Below, one piece after another: positions 35,801-47,800 of a stretch of DNA of 64,000 nucleotides (position 1 is its first letter; each line of letters starts with the position of its first letter). The stretch is from positions 2,480,001 through 2,544,000 of the forward strand of contig NZ_CP108381.1 of the NCBI RefSeq assembly GCF_035956715.1. The letters are read 5' to 3'. The DNA comes from Nocardia sp. NBC_01329. Its GTDB lineage: Bacteria; Actinomycetota; Actinomycetes; Mycobacteriales; Mycobacteriaceae. Both the position numbers and the translations under genes were made by a program. Under the pieces are notes generated by a model, which was not told the DNA's origin, ran no database searches, and saw nothing but the letters and a program-made list of their open reading frames with translations.

Positions 35801-38800
35801 CAGTCCCTGGAAGAACAACAGATCACACACCTGCCGCTGATCGGGCTCCGAAAGGCCATCGATCACACGCAGCAACGCCGCGAGATCACCCCCCATCACC
35901 TCCCGAACCCTGGGCGGCACCCGACCCTCCACCGCCGACAACAACGCCGCATACTCCGGCGAACCTACCGCCGGAAGCACATCCACACCCACGTGGAACA
36001 CCGGATTGTCCAGCTCGGCAAGAGATAGTGCCGCGACCAGGAGACGCGCGGTATCCTCCCTCACCGTGAAGGCCGCCGTTTCGCTCATCGCGGCCTGCGG
36101 CCCCATCACAGGAAGGAGCCCTTCCGCCAGGAAGTGCTCCTCGGCGCACGCCCGGAGCGCGGCATCGTCGAGCCCGTCGATAGCCTGCACCAACGCGAGA
36201 CGGCAATACCGCCGAGCGACCCGCACCACGGCTTGCGCGTCCACATCCCCTGCTACCGCGGCAACTGCAGCGGCCCGCACATCGATGACAGGGAACGAAG
36301 CGACCAACTGGCGGGCAGCCCACACAGACAGCTGATAGACCGTCCGTTCCGACTGGTCTACCGCTGCCGCCGTCACCTCGAGCGGCGACCCTGCCACGAA
36401 ATGCCGCTCGGCGACCGCCCGCTCCAACGGGGCTTCCAGCCGCCTGATCGCCGCTGCAAACTCGGCGGGATAGAGGAATCGAGCTACCTCGACGACTGCC
36501 AACGCTTCGGTGACGGTGGGAATTTCAGCACTGGCCAGTGCGATGACGATGTCGGACGTGGCACGCCCCAGCAGTCGGTGGATATGCGGCACAGTCTTGC
36601 CGGTCTCACGCGCCGTGTGGAGGATCGATATTCCCTCCAGCAACCGCTTCTCGGCGGATTCCCGCACCATGGCGCTGTTGAGCCCAGCGATAGCGTGACT
36701 CAACGCCGGGGCGTCATACCACCCGGCTACCCGGGCGGCCGCCAACGGCTCGATGTCGCCTGCCACCGCTGCCGCGGCAGCCGCACGCACGTCGAAAAAT
36801 GGAAATGCGCGGACCACGCGTACCGCCGCGTGCCGCTGCCATTCGTAGACCGCCCTCGCGGACTCACCCATCGACTCTACCGTCGCCGCGAATGGCATAC
36901 CCGCCGAGAAACGCCGCTCGGCAACCGCCCGCTGCGCAGCGTTCCCGATTCGACTGATCGCTTCAGCCAGCTCGACGGGATACAGCCATCGAGCCACGTC
37001 GGCGATCGCCAACGCGTCGGTGAAGGCTGGTATCTCGGCTCCGGACAACGGTTCCACAAGGTCGAGCGCGGCGCGGCGGAGCATATTCGAGATCGCCGAC
37101 TTGGATTTGCGCATTGCAACAGCCACATCAGCATTTGGCATATCTTGCAACAGCGTCATCTCGGCGACCTGCCGAGCCGTGTCGTGGTCGAGCCGACTGA
37201 CCGCCAGTTCCAATGTTGCGCGCTCGTACCGCCGAGCTACCCGAGCCACCGCGACCGGATCGACATCGCCCACCACCGCCGCCTCGGCCGCGGCCGCCAC
37301 GTCGAAAACGGGAAAAGAGCGCGCCAACTCGACTGCCGATTGTCGCTGCGCAAGAAGAACCGTTTTCTTGGTCTTGCCCACCGACACCGCCACCGCCTCC
37401 ACCGACATACCTGCCAAGAACTGCTTCTCGGCATTCTCCCGCTGCTCGGCGCCCTCGAGGCGCGTGATCGCCGCCGCCAACTCGGCGGGGTAAAGCCATC
37501 GAGCAACCTCGACCACGGCGGATGCCTCATCCGCTTCGACCGGAAGGAGGTCAAGGAGGTTCCGGGCCCCTTGCCGCTCGAGCGCATTGATGTCGCCCTC
37601 GGTGCGGCCGCCACCCATCTCGGCTGCCGTCCGGGCCGACGACATTTCTTGAACCAACCGCAATTGGAGACAGAGTTGCTCATCGCGGTTGTCGAGCCGG
37701 CCGATGGCTTCGCGCAACATGTCGAGTCGCCGATTCTCGCCCCGGGCAGCCGTAACGAGAGCCATCGCGGCGGCTGACCGCACTACCCCTGTCGCGTCCA
37801 CCGATGCGCTGGAGCCGACGGCGGGCATACCGGCCAACTTGCGCAGGACATAGAGCTCGAAGGCCCGGAACGCGACGGCGCCGAGCTCCATAGCCCGCGC
37901 TGTCTCTTCGACCGACCATTGCTCCGCCTGCCCGAACCGCAGCATGATGCACTTGCGTTCGCTGGGCAGAAGCGTGTCCAGCCGCTGCCTCAACTCCCGT
38001 CTGTCCATCTCTGCCAGCGCCCGGCCCTCGGTCCCGATACGCAAATCTTCGGGCAACGCCAGCCATACCCGGCCTCGCAACCGCGCCGATTCCGCATGAC
38101 GCCGGGTCACTTGGGCGACAACAGCATTCAAACGCGGGCCGACCTCGACCGCCTCACCCGATTCGAGCGCGGAACCAGCCCGCGCCAGCACTTCAGCGGT
38201 GGCATCGCGAACCAACCGATCCTGCTGCAATCCGTCGAGTTCGACGATATTCTGCTCGACCAGCTGGTAGGCCACAGCTTCCGCCCGTGCGAGCACCTCC
38301 GTCTCATAACGCTCACGCAAGTCCAGGTCGGCGCGTCGGACGACCCCGGCAAGAAGTTGCCCGACCAACCCCTCTACAGCACGGTCGCGCAACCCCTTGA
38401 CCCAAGCCTCACTGCTGTTGCCCATCGCGATTGCCGTCTCTTCCAAAGACAAGCCCTGGAAGTAATGCAGCGCACAAAACTGCGATTGGGCAGATGAGCG
38501 AAGGCGATCGACAGCACCCAGCAACGCTTCGAGTTCACCCGCCATTGCATCCCGGACCCTCGGATGGACCCGGTCCTCCACCGCCGACAGCAACTCGGCG
38601 TACTCCGGCGAACCCACGGACGGAAGCACATCCACACCGACACGGAAGACCTCGGGATCAGCGGACGGGAAGCCGACACCGAGTTCAGCCGCGACAAGTT
38701 CGGCCAACCCACGGATCGCGGAGCGCTCCAGCTCCTCGATCATGTCCGCAGACATACCCCCCAAGCGTCTCGCCACAGCAGCCTCGGTCCGCGACTTCTC

Positions 38801-41800
38801 CTGCCTGAATCGTATGATCAGCCATTGGCGCCAGCCGGGGCGCAGCTGCGCCAGGCCCCGCTCGACCAGTGCGATCTCCGCCCCCGCCAGCACCTGGTAC
38901 GCCTCCGCTGATCCGGCTCCCGTTGCCGCACGCGCTGTGGCCAGAATATTGGTCCGCATCCGCTCGAACATGAAGCGGCGAGCGATCTCACGCAAACCAT
39001 CGGCGAGACCAGGCCCTTCGGCGATAGCCCCGAGGCGCGGACCGGCATACGCGAATACGTCACGCGTTATCTCCTGCGCCAGCCGCCGATCGCTCACTTC
39101 GGCCAACACCATGGAGAAGATCTTCAGCAAGAATTGCGCACGCACCTCGGCGAATACCGGGCTTTGCGGTGTCGTGCTCTGCTCCGCCGCCTCTCGCCCG
39201 CCGGTCTCGTGGGCTTCGCGGCGGCCAGCCCTGTCTCGGTCGGTTGCGGACGCGCTCTCGTCGGCCGATAGCGCCTGCTGGCTTCTGTCGTCCACGCCGG
39301 CTGGTAATGCACCGGACACCGTGGACCCATCACCACGCTGGCTTTCATCGAACGCACGCGCGCTCGGGTCGAGATTTTCGTCGCTGGCCAAGAACACCGC
39401 CGGGTCACGCCGCGGACCACGCGGCCCGCCGAACTCGGCAGGCACTTCGTCGACACCTGCCACGTCGCTCCGCGGTCCGTGCTCGATCGCGCGGCGGCGA
39501 CTGGTCGAGCCAGTAGTTTCGGGGTCGGGGCTACCGATAATTCCCAGGCGTCTTGCCTCCACTACCAAAAACTCCCGATTCCTGATGCCCCTCGGAGCGC
39601 GAATATCGAGTTTCTTCACGATCCGCGTATGAGCGTGTCGCACCGTCGACACGGCCAGACCCAATTCCGCCGCGATCTCGTCGCGCGTCCGGCCTCCCGC
39701 GATGAGGATGAGCACATCGATCTCACGCTCGGTCAGTGCGTACTCGCGCACCGGGTTGGTTGCGGGGTCGATAATGGTCGGCCGGTCTTGGCCGACGCGA
39801 GACCCGCGCGGATGCGGCTCGGCTGCCTCACTATTCGCAGCACTGCCCCGACCCGCCGACGCTTCCGAAGATCGACTGCCATCGCGTCCGCCACCGTGGA
39901 GTGGAATCTTGCCCGCACGAATCGCCGCCACCACCATTCCAGCTCGGTCGGCGACACCGAGCTTTGTGCCGATGCGGGCCAAGTGCCCCTTCACAGTTGT
40001 GACCGGCAGGCCCAACTCCTCGGCGATCTCCGGGTTCGTCCTCCCCTCGGCGACCGAGCACAACTCTGCGACCTCGAGGTCGCTCAGGCCGCCGTGGTCG
40101 ACCATGGCCGGGCCGTCATCGTCAGGGCGAGACCCGCGCAGACGCGGCTCGGCTGCCTGAATCGGCGAAGACTCACTACTCGCGTCGCTCCCCTGATCTA
40201 CCGGCTCTGCCGAGAGTCGGTCGCCGACGAGTTCGACACTGTGGAGTGGGATCGCGCCTGCCCGTATCGCCGCCACCACTATTCCCGCTCTACTGCCGAC
40301 ACCGAGCTTGGTGCTGACGCTCATCAGGCGCGTCTTCACGGCGTCCACCGACCGTCCCAGCGCACGGGCGATCTCTTTATTGGAGAGACCCTCGGCGACC
40401 AAGCACAGCGCTGCGACCTCTCCCTCGCTCAGCCAGCCGGTATTCGGCGGCTGCTGCGAACGGACCAGGAGGATTAAGTCGCTGACTGCTGAACCGATCG
40501 CGGCGCGCTCGCCGGAGTACAGAACTCGGACATCTCGCACACCGTTCATGATTTTGGCCATGAGTAGTGGCTGAAGACGTTCCAATTCGCGGAGAAGATC
40601 TCGCAGATCCGATTCGCTCACCTGCGTCAACGCCAATTTCGCACAAGCGGACTTCTCGATCCCCGAAAACGAAAGGTTGATCGTCACCAATGCCAGCCGC
40701 TGCTGAAGCAGTGAAAAATCGTCTTCGGTCTCCGAGATACGGCTGTAACGCGCAACATCCGCCAACACAGCCCGATGGCCGGCACCGAGCTTGTCGACGA
40801 TATCCCGCACCACGACAGTTGCCTCAGCCTCGGAAATCCCCAGCGCCGCCGCGATCGCCTGGTCCGTCTCACCATTCCCGACCAGGCGAAGCGCCTCTGC
40901 CTCACGCTCGGACAACTTGTTACTCGACGATTCCGACGCCGGGCGGCTCCCCTCCGACACCGACGACCGCGACCCGTCAACGGCAGACGGTTCCAGCTCG
41001 GACTGTTCCCGCAACTCCTGGGACATCGCAGGTTCGGCGGGCTGTTCTCGTCGCGACTCCGTACCGACATCGGAATCGCGCTGCGCGGCATCAGCGAGCT
41101 GTTCGACCAGGCGGCGGAGAGTCCTGGCAAGACGCGCTTTGACCGCTCTGTGCTCGACACCGAGATCCTCGGCGATAGCGAGCGAACTATTGCCGAGGAA
41201 CCAACGGACAAAAGTATCCCGGTGCACCGGAGACTCCCGCTCGACAAATCGGCGCAACTCGTCCAGACGCTGATCACGCGCCTCCTGAAGCACAGCGATC
41301 GTCGATGCGAGCGATCCCTCGAACATCGAAAGATTCACACCACCACCCGCGAGCAGTTCCCCCAGCGCTTCCCCACCCAGCGGAAACTCATCCGCATCGT
41401 CCTCGGACTGGTTCGCGTCGAATGTCAGTCCTAGCGCGACTGCCAACTGGCGCAGAACATCCGGCACCATATTCGCGATAATTCTCGCGTCGAGACCAGT
41501 AACGCCGGCTACTTCACCGACCGACATCCCGTCCCCCATGAACAGCAGCATGAGCATCCGACGCTTGCCATCGGGGAGCGCAGCCACAGCATCTCGAAAG
41601 TCCTGATCACTCGCCCCGGCCAATGCCGACCGCTGCGCCCCCTGCGCCGCGGCCTCGACCGCTCGCCGGAAACGCACATGCCGCACGAACTTTGCCTGCT
41701 CCGACAACACATCATCGGCGAGCGACACGAGCCACCGGCCGACATCCCGTACCTCGCCGAGCATCTCGATGCGGGCTTCAGCGCGGCGGAACACCGCCGC

Positions 41801-44800
41801 CGCCAGGTCCGCGGCGACCTTCGGGTTCCCGACAACGGCCACCCGCGCCGCCACCGTCGCCCCGAATTGTTCCCGCAGCTGTTCGAGGGAAACGGGGGCT
41901 CCGGCCGCGCCGGTCGCCGACGCGTCGGACCGGAATGGCTTCGCCTCGGTCTCACGCGCCGATCTGCGCGGATCGCCCGAAGAGTCGTCGTCCGCCCGCC
42001 CCGGGCCCGGGTTACGTCCGAATGCCGCGTCCAGCGGCAATCGTCGCAGCGCAGCGTCTCCCACCTCGGTCGTCATTCGACCGTCGGCGACAACCACCGC
42101 CCACACACCGGTCGGCTCCGCGCGCCGGCTCCACTCGTCGAACGCCACCTCCTCGTCACTGTCACTGTCCAGCACCACGACCCGGCCACCCCGGTTCACC
42201 AGCACGACAGCATGGCCCATACCGGTGCCGTCGTACTCCTCGAACATCACCGCGGTGGCGTTCGGTCCACCCGCGAGCACCGTATGTGCTACCCCGGCCC
42301 GGTTCGCGAAACCCGGCGGACGATAGCCGAACAGTGCATCGACAATCTGCCTTCCCGACACCCCCGACATCCCTATCGGGAACAACTTCGGCAGGTCCAC
42401 GAGATCAGCGCACTGCCGCAAATCCACCAATCGGCCGAACGCCACCGACACACAATCATTGCGGTGACCGGTTCCGCCGTGCCGCACCCGCGATTGCGCA
42501 GTCCGGCGCGCCTCGGACAGCCCGACCTCGTCCTGTGTCTCCGGCCCGGCCGCCTTGGCCGGCGCTGAGTAGGGGGCGTCGCCGTCGACCGGAGCCGACT
42601 GCAGCGCCGACGACTCCACCACAGCCTGTGGGTCGCCGAAGCGTCTCTGCGCAGCCGCGGCAGCACCGCCGAGTTGAGCAGTCCGAACACCGGATCTACC
42701 CGCCTTCGGCAACAGCCAGTTCAGGAACCGCCGGTGCCGTGGTCCTCGATGACCGGGCGCTTGCACCCGCACCCTTGCGTCCAGCACCCGCTGGAGCTGA
42801 CGGTCGACTCGATCGATCCACTGTGCATGGGTCTCACCGAAAGTCCGGGGTTGCAACGATTCATCCAGATCGGCAAGCCGCAGGGACAGCATCTCGAGGT
42901 AACGATCGATCATCTCGGGAGAACTCCCCAGATCTTCTGGCTGCACAAGGAGCATCTGAGCGTGCAAGTGCAGCTTGACTACACCGATGAGAGCCCTGAT
43001 GTCGGTCTGGTCGTCGTGACCTACCGCCCTCTCTTCCTTTTCGGCAAGTCGGAGGCGCCACGCCAGCGGTCTCGCACGGCCGTCAAGACCGAGCTTTTCC
43101 ACCAGGCCGTCGCCATGCCGTTCGAGTATTTCCAGGACCTCTTTCAGCCCGACCGTCCTCGATAACTCGACACTGTCCGCGTACTGCTCCAGCAGAGTCA
43201 GATTATCCAGGACGGTCTGGAACCAGTCCCGCCGATTCGATCGCACGAATTCCGGATGCAGTTCCATGATTCGTCTGCGGTCCGCAACCAGCTCGGCTCG
43301 GGATATGTCGTGCCGAAGCGCTTCGTAGTCTTTCGATACGAAGCGTCGGTTGAACCCGTCACGATTCGACCTGCTCCTGAACAGCACGCTGTTGTCGATG
43401 GGACGCACATCGTCGCGGTGCAGGCCGATTCGCCAGTTCACGTCCACATAGCGGTCGACTGCCTCAATGAGGAAGTCGCCCTTACCGACACGTCGACCGC
43501 TCGGCGTATCGAAATAACGCCGCCAGACGTTTTTCTGTCCCAGCGCGCTCGCGTCGGTTCCCGGCACATATTCCACGAGGAGAACGAGCTCGTCGAAATC
43601 GACGTCTTCGTCGAAATCATCCAGCTGGTCCAGAGTCAGCACCGCCGGAGCGTCGACACCTACGGCCCTGAGGACAGCTGCCCCCAGGACCTCACCGTCC
43701 CGCTGCTCAACATTGCGAACCCTCTTCTCGATCACTCGGTAGTCGTTGTTGTAGATGACCAGCTCGACACTCTCGGATCCATTGACGTGGCCGGTGGTCG
43801 CGAGGGACTTCCGCGAACGCGCGCCCGAGGCTCTGGCTTCGGACACCTTCTCCGCGAAGGTCCGTTCGTCGACGAGTTCGTTCATCCACGAGGCGCTCTC
43901 GCGGTCGGTGTAATAACGAATGCCGGGCTCGAACTCGGTGTGCACGCCGGACACTCGCGCGACCGTGTACTTCCCCGAGTCATCGATCCGCACACACCGG
44001 TACTCGATCGGCACACCGACTTGCTCGGCCCAACTACGCAGCCCCGGCGCCACCGCATCCAGCAGACCCTCCTGGTCGAGCAGCGGCGAGACGACCACGA
44101 GGCGTGGCGAATCACCCGATACCGAGACGACGCCCTCGGCGATGGGCTCTGCCTGCTCGGTGGGAAGAAGCACGCGGGCGACGAGCACGGCCGACGCTTC
44201 GCGGACGTTTTTCTCGTACAGACGTGCTGCATCGATCCGTTCGGCGGCCATCTGGAATCTGGCGGCCAACGCGGGTATCAACTCCGCGTCGAGCAGTGCA
44301 CGCGATGCGGCGTCGTCGATGACGAGCCCGCGCAGGACGGCTTCGTGCTGCCGCTCGTGCCTGCTCAGCACATCGGCTACCGCTCGGGTGATCTCGGCGA
44401 GGGTGAGATTCGCAGTGTCGACTCCCAGCTCAGCAGCCGGGCTCAGCGCAGCGGCGACTACTTCGTCGACGTGCCGCGCGGCCGCAGCGACAGCCCTGCC
44501 CACACTCGGCGGCAGGTCCCCGGAGGCATGGCCGAGCATCGGATTGCCGAGTATCTCGGGTGTTCGAGCGTTGTGGTGCGCACTGGACAAGTCGGGATCG
44601 GCATCTCGGCTGCCGGCAAGGTGTGGTAAGACCGGGGGGCCGTGCACGATGGCCAGGCCGGCCGGACTGAAGTCGGGTCCCGACTCATCGAATTCGAACC
44701 AGGTGATCGCACGTCCATCGTCGGTCACCTCGTGCCCGTAACGGTGCACCAGAAGACGAAATTCGCTGTCCATGATCGCCGTGACCATTTCCGGAACGAT

Positions 44801-47800
44801 GGCGGGGTAGATAACTTCGACTCGCAGCAGCCGTTCCCCGACAGAACCGGCCGTCCCCGCATCGACGCTATTATTTTCCGAACGGAATTCCGGGCCCGTC
44901 ACCACAAGCGACCGGAGCAAGCGAACTGCAGACCTGGCTTGATCGGAATTTTCCCAGTCGCGCAGCATGAAGCGAAATCGGTCGATTGCGTTCGACAACG
45001 AGTCGATATCGCGATGGGATAGTCCCGTCAAACGCAACCGGTCGACGGTTTCGACGGATTCGTCTGCAGATTCGCCCGATGTCCGGCGATCGTCCTGCTG
45101 AGCGAGATCGGCTGTGGACAGCCCTGGCCCGACCCGGTCATCAGGCGATGAACCCGGCTCTCGCCGCGGCGCCCCACCCGGATCGTGACCGGTGACGGTG
45201 GACTCGAAATCTTCTTGCCCCTGGCGCAGATGTACGAAGAAGTCGGCTGCCCATGATCCGGCGCGTTCGCCGGTCCCTTCGAGTCGCTCGACGTCGACCA
45301 TGAACGTCTCACCTGCCACGCCGAAGGCAGCGGCGGCCCTCCCGAGACCATCGAAACCTACCGAATCTTCTCCACCCTGAATGGAAACCGACCTTGTTGC
45401 AAATCCGAGTGATCGAAGGCGAGAATTCAATGGTGGGGCAAATGTGCCAGTGCTTCTGGTCCAACGATCCTGATCGGTGTCGATATGAAGTCGACCGACG
45501 AGTAGGGCCATCTTGGCGTCCCGAACACCGTGGAGAGATCGAGCGATCGTCTTCGCCATGTGTGACTCTCGAATATCGCGAAGCGAAGATCCCGATCGCG
45601 AAGTAGGATTTGTCACGTCGAAGGCAACGATCTTTATTCCGGCCGCTGCCATTGCACTGACGGTTTCTTGGTACCCTATCCAGCCCGGGCCACATCGAAT
45701 ATTTGTCAGGTCTGTGGGAATTCCGGCGTTCAGCGCATCGAAGGCAGGGTGGTGCGGAGCCTCGATCCCATAATGTGTCACTCCTGCGCGGCGTAGGTGC
45801 TGTGCCTGCTGAGTGAGATACTCGGCCGCGGACCGGTTGGTGTGGCTCTCACCCAGCAGCAGGATCTGCCTGTCCTGGACGAGCTGATCCCAGCTCACCG
45901 GCTGCCGCTCCAGCAGCAACGCCCGCCACGGATTGTCGTCCGGGGAAACACCGGCCCGACCCTCCGTCGCTACACGATCGGCATCGTCGCCCGCGGGGCG
46001 CGTGGCACTACCGTCCTGAGCGATAGGAGACCCATGGCCGGACCTGCGCGACCACCACCTGCGCGGGCTCGGCGTCGCCGCCGCGGCAGCTGTCCGCGGG
46101 GCCGCGGCACCGTCTGTCCGATGCTGCACGGCGACGGCGGTGATGTCGTCGCTTTCACCGGCACGGTCGGCCCCGTCGACCACCGCGGCTACGATCGCGC
46201 TCGGGTCACCGGGGTGACGGCCGACAGCCGCGCCGAGCGCTCCGGCGCCGGGCATCGTTTTCACCGCACCGTCGGTGACCGTCAACGCGACACCACCGCG
46301 CGGCACCGTGATCGTGCCGTCCTCGGCGGTCACCGGCGCGTCGATGTCATCCGACACCAGCACGGTTTTGATGTACTCGCCCGGCATGATGTCCTCATCC
46401 GGCCCCGCCGGTATTCGACCCTCCCCACCGAGGGCAGCGTCGAGGGTGTGCCGGTAGATCTCCAGTCGCGGGTCCTGTTCGAGCACCTCGCGCTCGGTGA
46501 TCCCTCTCTCCTTCGCGAACATCCGAATGGCCGAATGGTCCTCGGTCCACCACATCGCATGCCGGCCGTCGGCGGACGCCCAACCCACTCGACTGTCTCC
46601 GACCCACCCGATGGTGAACCGATCCCACTCGGCGACCACGACCGCGGCCGTGCACTGGGGGCCGGTCGTCTCGCCGGCGTACTCGGGCCGGTCCCCCAGC
46701 GCCCGCACCTGCAACTGGGCATGGTGCAGCGCATGCTGCAGCACTTCCTCCCGGGTGCGCCTGCTCCCGAACCGCGGCCACTTGTCTTTCAGATACGCGC
46801 CGAGTTCGGCGGCCGCTTCCTGCGCTGCGCGATGACCGTCCGGCGCCCCGCCCACCCCGTCGAATACCGCCGCGACCACGACCCGCTTCCGGCCGCGGGT
46901 GAACTCCACGACCACCATCGCGTCCTCGTTGCGGTCATGGGACGCGCCCCTCTTGCTCATACCGGCGGCGGACCGGGTTTCCCCGGCCAGTCGGTCGGCC
47001 CGCTCGGGTTCGCCGAGTTCCTCGACCGACCGGCCGGCCTGGTCGCGCAGCCCGTGATCCGGGCCGAAGGCGGAGTTCGCGGGAATTCCGCCCCCGCCGA
47101 GCACTGCGTCGGCCGGCTCCGTCCGGGCGGAGCGGGCGAGCAGGTTGTCCGCGGGCGGGCCGACCCGGTCATTCGCGGCAGGCGACGTTTCCCGCTGCGC
47201 ACCGTGGAGATCCGATGGCGTACCGGCCGGCGTCTCGTCGTCGGCTGAGTGGGCCGGTCCGGTGGAGTCCGCGACGCTGCCCTGCGCGAGCATCGGGAGG
47301 GCTTCGGGTGTGGAGCCGACAGCGCTGTGGTCGCGCGCAGGTTCGGGTGGCGACCATGCGGAGCGCGCCGGAACTGTGGAGGTTCCCTGTTCACTGACGA
47401 CTGTCACCGGTTCGCCCAGGTTCATGACCGGCGCGAGGGCTTGCGCCCAGCCCATGGCTGTGGCCCGTGAAGCGTTGGCTTGGGCAACTGCCCAGTCGAT
47501 GGGCCGATCAGCCCACCTGTCGGCTACCTCCATGACGGGCTCGGCTATGCGGCCCCGCATACGCTGCTCGTGCGCCCATTGCTCGGCATTCGGTGTCCGC
47601 ACCTGCTGGTAGAGAGCGTCGAGCTGGTCGGCCAGATGCGGATAGTGCCGTTCGGCTTCTTTTATGAGCTCGAACGTCTCCTCCGGGGCGAGCGCATCCA
47701 CCACCTCACCCCACCGATCAGCATGAAGACGCCCGGTGTATCCGCCATCGGCGGTGATCACGGTGCGTTCCTCGTAACGGCCGTATCTGTGGTTCGACCA

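Noticed and set aside
35990..37492. Assembly-collapse or assembly-duplication artefact as cause of the repeat array
   Set aside because: Copies keep spacing but differ strongly in sequence, which an assembly duplication would not produce.
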